Below are positions 1-6,482 of a stretch of 16,768 bases of DNA, in pieces. Origin of the DNA: JAFAVZ01 sp036009105 (GTDB taxonomy: Bacteria; Acidobacteriota; Thermoanaerobaculia; Gp7-AA8); the NCBI GenBank assembly GCA_036009105.1, contig DASYMJ010000045.1, positions 1 to 16,768 of the forward strand, read 5' to 3'. The position numbers were made by a program, and so were the translations under genes. Under the pieces are notes generated by a model. The model was not told where the DNA came from. It was given only the letters and a program-made list of their open reading frames with translations, and searched no databases. Numbering within the stretch: the first letter of the stretch is position 1; the number at the start of each line of letters is the position of its first letter.

Positions 1-11
1 AGGTAAGCCGG

Positions 12-54
12 CGTTCATGCGCCGCATCGTGATAGATGATGCGGCGCATGAACG
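12..54. repeat. Perfect 17-bp inverted repeat (hairpin) over the decarboxylase start
   Basis: The arm CGTTCATGCGCCGCATC at 12-28 is exactly repeated in inverse at 38-54, with a 9-base spacer that can add a G:U and a U:A pair. All three candidate ATG codons of the downstream decarboxylase (36, 39, 48) lie in or next to the right arm. In RNA the hairpin would bury the start region. It could act as a translational or transcriptional control element or a DNA-binding palindrome. A fold-back sequencing artefact is possible but less likely, because the right arm continues into good coding sequence. Confidence 0.8.
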
Positions 55-1508
55 AACGCTCCTCCATCCGCAAACTGGAGCGCGCCTCCCGCCCGCTCGA
101 GCCCGGCCCGCGCGAACGGAAGCGCCTGCGCAAAGCAGTCAACGCCTCCGCCGAGCGCTTCCTGCGCAGCCTCGACACGCGCGAGGCCTACCTCGAGACG
201 AGCGATAAAGGCGCCGGCCTGCTCGCCTCTCCCATCACCGAAGACGGCATCGAGCTCGAGGCCGTGCTCGAGCTGCTGGAGCGGGAAGTCATCCGACCCG
301 GCGGCAATCCCGCCTCCGCCGGCCACCTAGCCTACATCCCCGGCGGCGGCATCTACCACTCCGCCCTGGGCGACTACCTCGCCGCGGTGAGCAACAAATA
401 CGCGGGTATCTTCTTCACCGGCCCCGGACCGGTGCGGATGGAGAACATGCTCATCCGCTGGGTGGCCGACCTCCTCGGCTATCCGCCCGCGGCCGGCGGC
501 AACATCGCCTCCGGCGGCAGCATCGCGAACCTTGCCGCCATCGCCACCGCGCGCGACGCGCACGGCCTCAAAGGCGCCGACTTCGCGCGCACCGCGGTCT
601 ATCTCACCACCCAGGCCCATCACGCCATCGAAAAGGCGCTGCGCATCGCCGGCCTGGGCGAAGTGCAGCTGCGCTTCGTTCCCATCGACGACCGCTTCCG
701 CATGCGCGCCGATGCGCTCGAAGAAACCATTGTCCGCGATCGTGCCGAAGGGTTGAAGCCGTGGCTGATCATCGCCGCCGCGGGGACCACCGACACGGGC
801 GCGGTCGATCCGCTCGATGCCATCGCGGACATCGCGCAGCGCGAGCGCTGCTGGTTTCACGTCGATGCCGCGTACGGCGGCTTCTTCCTGCTGACGGAGC
901 ACGGCCGGAGCGTGCTGCGCGGCATCGAGCGCTCCGACTCCGTGGTCCTCGATCCGCACAAGAGCCTGTTCCTCCCCTGGGGCAGCGGCATGGTCCTGGT
1001 CCGCGACGTCCGTCCGCTCGCCGAGACGCACCGCTACTCCGGCAACTACATGCAGGACGCCTTGCGCGAGCCGGGCGAGATCTCGCCGGCCGACGTCTCG
1101 CCCGAGCTGACTAAGCCGTTCCGCGCTCTCCGCATGTGGCTCCCCCTCATCCTCCTCGGCACCAAGCCCTTTACCGCCGCGCTGGAGGAGAAGCTGCTGC
1201 TGGCCCGCTACTTCCAGGCCGAGATCGTGAAGCGCGGCTTCGAAGTGGGGCCGATGCCGGACCTCACCGTGGTCACCTTTCGCTGGGCGCCGCCGGGCGT
1301 CTCGCTGGAGCGCGCGAACCAGGTGAACGAAGCGCTGGTCGATGCGATGCGCCGCGACGGCCGGATCTTCATCTCGTCCACCATGCTCGACGGCCGCTTC
1401 ACGCTGCGCATGGTGGCGCTCGGCTTCCGCACCCACCGGGCGACGATCGACCTCGCCATGCGGATTCTTTCCGAGGAGCTGGAGAGGATCTTGACGAGGG
1501 GAGCGTAG
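36..1508 (+). CDS. Group II PLP-dependent amino-acid decarboxylase
   Basis: A 490-residue cytoplasmic fold-type I PLP enzyme of the aromatic-L-amino-acid / glutamate decarboxylase group. It should remove the alpha-carboxyl of an amino acid and release CO2 and an amine. Visible signatures are a His pair in QAHHAIEKA (H195/H196; one probably stacks on PLP), the HVDAAYGG motif (275-282, with D277 positioned to hold the pyridine nitrogen) and DPHKSLFLPWGSG with the Schiff-base lysine K309. Length matches the family. The start is uncertain: ATG at 36, 39 and 48 are all in frame, none has a clear Shine-Dalgarno, and all sit in the inverted repeat at 12-54. Substrate cannot be read from the motifs; aromatic amino acids are one option. 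The next gene, a broken FAD amine oxidase, is suggestive of amine metabolism but proves nothing. Confidence 0.92.
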   Translation: MMRRMNERSSIRKLERASRPLEPGPRERKRLRKAVNASAERFLRSLDTREAYLETSDKGAGLLASPITEDGIELEAVLELLEREVIRPGGNPASAGHLAYIPGGGIYHSALGDYLAAVSNKYAGIFFTGPGPVRMENMLIRWVADLLGYPPAAGGNIASGGSIANLAAIATARDAHGLKGADFARTAVYLTTQAHHAIEKALRIAGLGEVQLRFVPIDDRFRMRADALEETIVRDRAEGLKPWLIIAAAGTTDTGAVDPLDAIADIAQRERCWFHVDAAYGGFFLLTEHGRSVLRGIERSDSVVLDPHKSLFLPWGSGMVLVRDVRPLAETHRYSGNYMQDALREPGEISPADVSPELTKPFRALRMWLPLILLGTKPFTAALEEKLLLARYFQAEIVKRGFEVGPMPDLTVVTFRWAPPGVSLERANQVNEALVDAMRRDGRIFISSTMLDGRFTLRMVALGFRTHRATIDLAMRILSEELERILTRGA

Positions 1509-1520
1509 TCCTCATCGCGC

Positions 1521-2288
1521 ATGACGTTCTGCGAGTCAGCAGGCGAACGTTTCTTGCAACCGCCGAGGCGGTGCCTCTCGTGACCCGCTTCGACGGCTCT
1601 TCGTTTTCCGGCGCCTCGTCGCCGTCGGCGCCTCGCGTCGTGGTGGTCGGCGCCGGCGCGTTCGGCGGCTGGACGGCGCTGCAGCTGCTCCGCCGCGGCG
1701 CGCAGGTCACGCTGCTCGACGCGTGGGGGGCGGGCAATGCGCGCTCCAGCTCCGGCGGCGAGACGCGCGTGATCCGCGCCATCTACGGGCCGGACCGCAT
1801 CTACACGGAGATGGTGAAGCGCTCCTTCGAGCTGTGGGGCGAGCTCGACGCGGCGAGCGACGATCCGCTGTACGTCGAGACCGGCACGCTCTGGTTTTGC
1901 CGCGGGCTTCAAGATCGCCGACGACACGCGCGGCGTTCCGTTCGACCCGACGAGGGGCGACCGCACGCCGACGAAGAAAGGCATCGCCCGCGCACGCCGC
2001 ATCCTCAGGGAGCGCTTCCCCGAGCTGGCCAAAGCGCCGCTGGTGGAGGCGCAGGTCTGCCAGTACGAGAACTCGCCGGACGGCCACCTCATCATCGATC
2101 GCCACCCCGCGATGAAGAACGTCTGGCTCGCCGGCGGCGGCTCCGGCCACGGCTTCAAGCTCTCGCCCGCCGTCGGCGAGATCGTGGCAAACGCGGTCCT
2201 CGGCACCGCGGAGATCCCCGCGCAATTCCGCCTGGCCCGCCTGTACGACATGGCGAAGCCGAGGACGCAGTTCGATCGCCGCTCCTAG
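1521..2288 (+). pseudogene. Broken Tat-exported FAD amine oxidase (sarcosine / N-methyltryptophan oxidase type)
   Basis: Two halves of one flavoprotein lie in different frames. The N-terminal half (about 1529-1904) has a twin-arginine leader (SRRTFLATAEAVPL), the FAD dinucleotide-binding motif VVVGAGAFGGWTALQLL and SSSGGETRVIRAIYGPDR, typical of monomeric sarcosine oxidase / N-methyltryptophan oxidase. The C-terminal half (1905-2288, frame shifted) begins GFKIADDTRG, carries CQYENSPDGHLIIDRHP, where the Cys (codon 2058-2060) matches the covalent-FAD cysteine of the family, and ends with LAGGGSGHGFKLSPAVGE. Together they give about 250 residues, whereas family members are about 370-390 plus a leader, so roughly 150 or more central residues are missing. 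The joint is at CGCGGG (1901-1906). No in-frame ATG opens the first half; ATG 1521 is in another frame, a possible second lesion. The gene should not give an active oxidase. An assembly collapse is the alternative. Confidence 0.85.
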
Positions 2289-2920
2289 CGCGCGATCACG
2301 TCCGCCGTCGCCCCCACCGCCACCACCCGCCCGCGGTCGAGCACCACGGTCTCCTCCGCCATGGCCGCGAGCTCGGTCGGGTCGTGCGTCACGTAGAGCA
2401 TCGGCAGCCGGAACTCGTCGCGGATGCGCTGCAGGAAGGCCAGGATGCGCGCGTGCAGCGGCCGGTCGAGACCGGCCAGCGGCTCGTCGAGCAGGAGCAG
2501 GCGCGGCGAGGTGACGAGAGCGCGGGCCAGCGCCACGCGTTTCTGCTCGCCGCCCGAAAGCGCCGTCACGCCGCGCTGTAGCAGAGGGCCGAGCTCCAGC
2601 ACTTCCACCACGCGTTCCACGGACCCCTCACGCGCACCGTAGCGGATGTTGCCGAGCACGCTCATGTGCGGAAAGAGCGCATTCTCCTGCGGCACGTAGC
2701 CGATGTGGCGACGGCGCGCCGGCACGTCGTTGAAAAGAACGTCATCGAGTGTGATGCGTCCCGCGTGGGGAGTGCGCAATCCGGCCACCACCTCCAGCAG
2801 CGACGTCTTGCCGGCGCCGGACGGACCGAAGATGCCGGTCACGCGGCTGGTCAGCTCCGCCGTGACTTCCAGGTCGAAATGGGCCAGCGCCAGCCGCACG
2901 CCGTCGAGCACGAGTCTCAT
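2285..2920 (-). CDS. modC: Molybdate ABC transporter ATP-binding protein, short form without Mop/TOBE domain
   Basis: A 211-residue ABC ATPase that powers molybdate import with ModB and ModA. It has Walker A GPSGAGKTS (32-40), the Q-loop in YVPQENALF (Q78), signature LSGGEQKRVALARAL (121-135), Walker B LLLLDEP (141-147) and switch histidine H179 in YVTHD. The protein ends right after the ATPase core. The E. coli-type ModC is about 350 residues and has a C-terminal molybdate-binding TOBE/Mop domain, absent here. The ATG overlaps the modB stop as ATGA (2917-2920), so translation is probably coupled. Its 3' end overlaps by 4 bp the end of the broken oxidase gene on the other strand. Assignment to molybdate rests on the modA and modB neighbours; tungstate is also possible. 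Confidence 0.9.
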   Translation of the reverse strand: MRLVLDGVRLALAHFDLEVTAELTSRVTGIFGPSGAGKTSLLEVVAGLRTPHAGRITLDDVLFNDVPARRRHIGYVPQENALFPHMSVLGNIRYGAREGSVERVVEVLELGPLLQRGVTALSGGEQKRVALARALVTSPRLLLLDEPLAGLDRPLHARILAFLQRIRDEFRLPMLYVTHDPTELAAMAEETVVLDRGRVVAVGATADVIAR

Positions 2921-3582
2921 CGCCCCTTCCCTCGCAGCAGCGTTTCGGAGATCCACAGCGCGACGAAGGCGATCACCACCGCGACGCCGAGGAGGCGGTA
3001 GGCGTCCGCGTCGTGGCCGAGTTGCACGCGGTCGTAGATGGCCAGGGCGAGCGTCTGCGTCCGGCCGGGGATGTTGCCGGCGACGATGATCGTCGCGCCG
3101 AACTCGCCGATGGCGCGCGCGAACGCGAGCACCAGGCCGCCCACGATGCCCCGCCGCGCGAGCGGCAGGGAGATGGTGAAGAAGACGCGAGCGTCGCTTG
3201 CGCCGAGGGTCCTGGCCACCTGTTCCAGCCGGAGGTTGACCTCTTCGAAAGCCACGCGGCAGCCGCGCACGAGCAGCGGGAACGACATCACCATCATCGC
3301 CGCCACGACGGCGCGCCAGGTGAAGATGACCTCGATGCCGGCGCGGTCCAGCAGGTGGCCGATGCCGCTGCGCCGGCCGAGGAGCTTGAGGAGAATGAGG
3401 CCGGTGGCGACGGGCGGCATCACCAGCGGCAGCATCACCAGCGTCTCCACGAGCGACTTCCCCGGCCAGCGATGGCGGGCCAGCAGCCACGCGACGAGCA
3501 ACGCAAACGGCGCGATGACGAGCGTGCTGAGCGCCGCCACCTCCAGCGTGAACCCGACGATGCGCCACTCGGCCGCGGTCAT
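2917..3582 (-). CDS. modB: Molybdate ABC transporter permease
   Basis: A 221-residue inner-membrane permease of the ModB/CysU type with about five hydrophobic segments: roughly residues 8-35, 45-68, 85-105, 145-170 and 195-215. The cytoplasmic EAA-like loop reads ARTLGASDARVFFTISLP, followed by GGLVLAFARAIGEFGATIIV, which is very characteristic of ModB. It forms the membrane channel and docks ModC. The ATG at 3582 overlaps the modA stop (ATGA) and the gene overlaps modC in the same way, giving a tight modA-modB-modC order. The frame stays open upstream to 3879, but that extension runs inside modA and has no membrane-protein character, so the ATGA-overlap start is chosen. Confidence 0.93.
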   Translation of the reverse strand: MTAAEWRIVGFTLEVAALSTLVIAPFALLVAWLLARHRWPGKSLVETLVMLPLVMPPVATGLILLKLLGRRSGIGHLLDRAGIEVIFTWRAVVAAMMVMSFPLLVRGCRVAFEEVNLRLEQVARTLGASDARVFFTISLPLARRGIVGGLVLAFARAIGEFGATIIVAGNIPGRTQTLALAIYDRVQLGHDADAYRLLGVAVVIAFVALWISETLLRGKGR

Positions 3583-4331
3583 TTTCCGGTCTTGAAAAGG
3601 AAACCGTACTTTTTGAAGAGCTCCTGCGCCGGCGGCGACTGCAGGTAGTCGAGGAACCGCTGCGCGGCCGGCTGCTGCTCCGACTCCGCGACCACCGCCG
3701 CCGGATACGAGATGTCCGGCCCCTCCCCTTTCGGCACCTCGTACGCGATGCGCACCGCGCGCGAGATCATCGCGTCGGTCTTGTAAACGATGCCCGTCTC
3801 GGCGTTGCCCGATTCGACGGCGGCGAGCGCGGCGCGCACGTTGTCCGTGGGGATGACCTTGTACGTGATCCTGTCCCACACGCGCACCTTGCGCAGGTAC
3901 TGCTTCGCATAGATGCCGGCCGGCACGGTCTGCGGCTCGGCGACGGCGATGTTGCGGATGCCCGGATCGGCGAGATCGGACGGCGAGGTGATCTTCAGCC
4001 TGCTCTCGCCCGGGACGATGATCACCAGCGTGTTGGAGAGGATGCTGCGCCGCGTTTTCTTCACCACCAGGTCGCGCTGCTGGAGCTGATCCATCCTCAG
4101 TTCATCCGCCGAGATGAAGAGGTCCGCCGGCGCCCCTTCCTGGATCTGCCGGGCCAGCATGCTCGATGCGCCGAAGTTGAAGAGGATCCCGTCGCCGCTC
4201 TGCTTTTCATAGGCCGGGGCGATCTCCTGCAGGACGTCGGTGAGGCTGGCCGCGGCGGAGACGCGCACATTTGCCGCGAAGGCGGAGGCAGGCCAGAGGG
4301 CGATGAGGAACAGCAGCGCGATTCGTCTCAC
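3579..4331 (-). CDS. modA: Molybdate-binding periplasmic protein
   Basis: A 250-residue substrate-binding protein that captures molybdate (or tungstate) in the periplasm and delivers it to ModBC. From a GTG start at 4331 it opens with two arginines, a hydrophobic stretch (IALLFLIALWPASAFA) and a likely signal-peptidase site after AFA. The mature part carries the ModA ligand regions SAAASLTDVLQEIAPAYEK, NFGASSMLARQI and ETGIVYKTDA, whose serines and tyrosine hold the oxyanion in characterised ModA. The frame continues upstream to a TTG at 4370, but that would add 13 residues before the signal peptide and put the start inside a ModE-box-like repeat, so GTG 4331 is preferred. First gene of modABC. 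Confidence 0.92.
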   Translation of the reverse strand: MRRIALLFLIALWPASAFAANVRVSAAASLTDVLQEIAPAYEKQSGDGILFNFGASSMLARQIQEGAPADLFISADELRMDQLQQRDLVVKKTRRSILSNTLVIIVPGESRLKITSPSDLADPGIRNIAVAEPQTVPAGIYAKQYLRKVRVWDRITYKVIPTDNVRAALAAVESGNAETGIVYKTDAMISRAVRIAYEVPKGEGPDISYPAAVVAESEQQPAAQRFLDYLQSPPAQELFKKYGFLFKTGK

Positions 4332-4354
4332 GTGGGGTCTCAGCAGAGCACGCC

Positions 4355-4378
4355 CGATATATTTCGTCAAGTATCTCG
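4355..4378. promoter_or_regulatory. Candidate ModE operator upstream of modA
   Basis: The 24-bp stretch reads CGATATAT, eight spacer bases, then GTATCTCG; the outer seven bases form an inverted repeat with one mismatch (CGATATA against CGAGATA). Known ModE operators have the same plan, CGnTATAT-type half sites separated by about eight bases. It lies 24 bp upstream of the modA GTG start, where a repressor would block transcription, and TATATC on the minus strand (4361-4356) inside it could serve as a -10 box. A ModE-like gene lies 1.2 kb away. Function is inferred. Confidence 0.5.
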
Positions 4379-4476
4379 GCGCCGCGGCACGCCTTCACGA
4401 CAAGGTGCGTCCTCCGCCGCTGCCGCGGCGATGGTTGCCTGCCTGACCGGCCCGTGGGACGATCCGCTCCGACGCC

Positions 4477-4953
4477 ATGACGGTGATCCGGAAAGCGGAA
4501 GCTCGCGATCTCGAAGCGCTGGGCCGCCTCGGCACGATGCTGATGCGGACGCACTACGACTTCGATCCGCGGCGCTTTCTCGCGCCGGGCGAAGGCTCCA
4601 GCCGCGGCTACGCATCCTTCCTCGGCCACGTGCTCGACTCGCCTGACGATTGCGTCTTCGTCGCGGAGCGGGACGGCGCGATCGCCGGCTACGTCTATGT
4701 CGCGCTCGAGCCGCTGTCGTGGAAAGAGCTGCGCGGTCCGGCGGGCTTCATTCACGACGTGGCGGTGACGGCGGAGGCGCGGCGGTCCGGCCTCGGCACG
4801 GAACTGCTGGAGGTCGCCATCGACTGGCTTCGCCAGCGCGGCGCCCCTCGCGTCATCCTCTGGACGGCGGCCTCCAACGAAGCGGCACAATCGCTGTTCC
4901 GCCGCCTCGGCTTTCGCGAAACGATGCGCGAGCTGACCCTGGAGCTGGAATGA
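4477..4953 (+). CDS. GNAT family N-acetyltransferase
   Basis: A 158-residue single-domain GNAT protein that should transfer an acetyl group from acetyl-CoA to an amine of an unknown acceptor. Motif A is FIHDVAVTAEARRSGLGTEL (91-110), with the R-R-x-G-x-G pyrophosphate-binding loop at 102-107. The motif B region is NEAAQSLFRRLGFRETM (134-150), the usual family ending. It is transcribed divergently from modA and its stop overlaps the start of the methyltransferase gene by ATGA (4950-4953), so the two are probably co-translated. Acceptor specificity (small amine, antibiotic or protein N-terminus) cannot be told. Confidence 0.9.
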   Translation: MTVIRKAEARDLEALGRLGTMLMRTHYDFDPRRFLAPGEGSSRGYASFLGHVLDSPDDCVFVAERDGAIAGYVYVALEPLSWKELRGPAGFIHDVAVTAEARRSGLGTELLEVAIDWLRQRGAPRVILWTAASNEAAQSLFRRLGFRETMRELTLELE

Positions 4954-5534
4954 GCGCCGCTCCCTCCGGCGCGAAGCGCATGCGCAGCGCGCCCGATTAC
5001 GGCGACCGTGAATCGCTGCTCGCGCTCGCGCTGTCCCGGCGCGAGGTGCAGGGGCTGGTGCTCGAGTTCGGCGTGCACAAAGGAGCGACGCTGGAGTGGA
5101 TCGCGGCACGCATCGAGGGGGAGGTTCACGGCTTCGACTCGTTCGAGGGGCTGCCCGAGGACTGGACCGGCTCACGGCGGAAAGGACGGTTCTCGCTGGG
5201 AGGCGTGCTGCCGTCCATCACCGCGCCGAACGCGGTGCTGCACAAAGGGCTGTTCGCCGAGACCCTGCCGCGGTTCCTGGCCTCGCATCCCGGACCGGTG
5301 GAGCTGGTCCACATCGACTGCGACCTCTACAGCTCGACGCACACCGTGCTGACCGCGCTGCAATCCCGCCTCGCGCCCGGCTCGATCCTGCTGTTCGACG
5401 AATACTTCGGCTATCCCGGCTCGGAGCTGCACGAGCACCGCGCCTTCCTCGAGCTGACGCGGCGTTGCGCGCTCGGGTATCAGTACATCGGCTACGCCTC
5501 GCGCTGGGGCTCCGCCGCGGTGCGCATCGGCTGA
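4950..5534 (+). CDS. TylF/MycF-like class I SAM-dependent methyltransferase
   Basis: A 194-residue protein with the Methyltransf_24 / TylF pattern. The SAM-binding strand and loop are VLEFGVHKGATL (37-48), followed by HGFDSFEGLPEDW (60-72), HIDCDLYSST (121-130) and LLFDEYFGYPG (147-157). The acidic residues in DCDLY and FDEY match the metal and active-site positions of TylF-type sugar O-methyltransferases. A sugar- or metabolite-directed O-methylation is therefore likely, but the substrate is not visible. The ATG is inside the ATGA overlap with the acetyltransferase stop; an in-frame extension upstream lies wholly inside that gene and is rejected. It ends 4 bp from the convergent modE-like gene. 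Confidence 0.87.
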   Translation: MSAAPSGAKRMRSAPDYGDRESLLALALSRREVQGLVLEFGVHKGATLEWIAARIEGEVHGFDSFEGLPEDWTGSRRKGRFSLGGVLPSITAPNAVLHKGLFAETLPRFLASHPGPVELVHIDCDLYSSTHTVLTALQSRLAPGSILLFDEYFGYPGSELHEHRAFLELTRRCALGYQYIGYASRWGSAAVRIG

Positions 5535-5538
5535 GCGC

Positions 5539-5895
5539 TCAGCGCAGCAACTTCTGCAGCTCGCCCCACTTTTTCGTGGTCGCTTTCAGCGCGGCGGCTT
5601 CCATCTCGCGATAGAGCCGCAGCACCAGCTCGCCGGCCGGCGTGAGCTCCGAGCTGCCCCGCCCCGCGCCGCCCCGATGGACCACTACCAGCGGCTCCCG
5701 AAAGCCTTCGTTCATCACCTGCACGAGCTTCCAGGCTCGCATGTAGGACATCCCCAGCGCCGTCGCCGCGTCGCGGATCGTGCCGCGCCTCGCAATCGCT
5801 TCCAGCAGGTCGGCTTTGCCGGGCCCGAGCAGGATGGCGCCGCCCTGCATCAGCCGGAGCCGGGGGAGGAGTCGTGCGGATTGCTTTGCGGCCAT
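5539..5895 (-). CDS. ModE-like molybdate regulator, DNA-binding domain only
   Basis: A 118-residue winged helix-turn-helix protein matching the N-terminal domain of ModE. Key stretches are GPGKADLLEAIARRGTI (24-40), AATALGMSYMRAWKLVQVMN (43-62, the HTH with the characteristic S-Y-x-x-A-W) and the wing region GGAGRGSSELTPAGELVL (75-92). ModE represses molybdate-uptake genes when molybdate is bound; full-length ModE adds two molbindin domains (about 260 residues), absent here. The protein ends with a Lys-rich tail. The start is ATG 5895; the frame is open upstream but lacks similarity. TATCAT (5907-5902, minus strand) could be its -10 element. The nearby modABC operon with its box-like repeat is the obvious target, by inference. 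Confidence 0.88.
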   Translation of the reverse strand: MAAKQSARLLPRLRLMQGGAILLGPGKADLLEAIARRGTIRDAATALGMSYMRAWKLVQVMNEGFREPLVVVHRGGAGRGSSELTPAGELVLRLYREMEAAALKATTKKWGELQKLLR

Positions 5896-5943
5896 GCGCG
5901 AATGATAGGGTAGGGTTAGTGGACGAGGCCGCTCGGGCAGGCG

Positions 5944-6270
5944 ATGAAAATCCGTCAGGAACAGCTCGATGCGATGCAGCGCGCCATGCCGGCGCAGCGC
6001 ATGCCGGAGCTCGAGCGCGCGCTCATCGAGCATCTGCGCATTCACTTCCCCGCCGCACTGCATCGGGAGGATGACGCCTCGCTGCTGCGCCGCATCCGCC
6101 AGGGCGTGGCCGTGGCGCGGTCGCACGGCCTGGAGCGGCGCGCCTCCTGGGCCCTGCTGATCGATCTGATGGTCGTCCTCGGCGCGGACTTTCTCGAGCG
6201 CGGCGACTGCGGCGCTTTGTCGACTACTTCCGCGATGACTTGCGGGTCAACCTGGAGGCCGCGGGCCTGA
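5944..6270 (+). CDS. Small hypothetical protein whose reading frame runs into a deiminase remnant
   Basis: A 108-residue open frame. Residues 1 to about 88 look genuine: an amphipathic, Arg-rich start (MKIRQEQLDAMQRAMP), LEHLRIHFP-like sequence (ALIEHLRIHFPAAL, 26-39) and a hydrophobic helix (ASWALLIDLMVVLGADFLER, 67-86). This pattern is seen in uncharacterised small bacterial proteins that end in a conserved Leu/Phe-rich helix; I cannot name a function. The last 20 or so residues (after GDC) are read from DNA that in the +2-shifted frame encodes the end of a protein-arginine deiminase, so the native C-terminus has probably been lost. The gene is divergent from modE with a 48-bp gap. Confidence 0.55.
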   Translation: MKIRQEQLDAMQRAMPAQRMPELERALIEHLRIHFPAALHREDDASLLRRIRQGVAVARSHGLERRASWALLIDLMVVLGADFLERGDCGALSTTSAMTCGSTWRPRA

Positions 6271-6410
6271 CCTGCCGCTTCATCGACGCTTCGTTCTACC
6301 ACCCCCAGCACGGCGAGGTGCACTGCAGCACGAACGTCATCCGCCGCCCGCCGGACGTGAACGCATGGGTCCAGCTCCCCGCCGCGCGGTGGTGGGAGTT
6401 CGTCCCCTGA
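6213..6410 (+). pseudogene. C-terminal remnant of a protein-arginine deiminase
   Basis: Read from 6213 in frame, the sequence gives FVDYFRDDLRVNLEAAGL, then CRFIDASFYHPQHGEVHCST, NVIRRPP and ARWWEFVP before the TGA at 6408-6410. The GEVHC-x-TN-V-x-R block followed by WW-x-x-VP is the signature end of peptidylarginine deiminases (PAD; Arg to citrulline in proteins), and the Cys (codon 6324-6326) is the catalytic nucleophile position. Only about 65 residues remain; the upstream catalytic Asp/His parts and all other domains are missing. There is no start codon in this frame: the upstream frame belongs to the small unknown protein at 5944. It is therefore a pseudogene fragment, or a joint made by deletion or misassembly. 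Confidence 0.75.
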
Positions 6411-6442
6411 CGGTCCAAAAGAAAAAGCTTGCTTGTGCTTAG

Positions 6443-6464
6443 GTGTTGTAGTTAACTACATCAC
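6443..6464. promoter_or_regulatory. Palindromic operator for the GntR regulator
   Basis: The core TGTAGTTAACTACA (6447-6460) is a perfect 14-bp palindrome; with the flanking GTG and CAC it extends to 22 bp with one mismatched pair. It lies 18 bp upstream of the GntR start codon. GntR/YtrA-type regulators bind such short palindromes over their own promoters. A possible -35 (TTGCTT, 6429-6434) with 17-bp spacing puts a weak -10 (TTAACT, 6452-6457) in the palindrome, so binding would occlude the promoter. Autoregulation of the downstream operon is inferred. Confidence 0.72.
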
Positions 6465-6482
6465 CAGCTTCTGGAACCACGA

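Noticed and set aside
327..1436. Minus-strand open frame of 369 codons opposite the decarboxylase
   Set aside because: The plus strand carries the PLP lysine and family motifs; the antisense translation has no recognisable domain.
1904..2581. Reading through from the oxidase N-terminal half to the end of that frame as one fusion protein
   Set aside because: After 1906 the frame gives Arg/His-rich sequence without domain character and later runs antisense through modC; the real C-terminal half is in another frame.
4332..4370. TTG start at 4370 for modA
   Set aside because: It would place 13 extra residues before the signal peptide and overlaps the ModE-box-like repeat; GTG 4331 gives a normal signal peptide.
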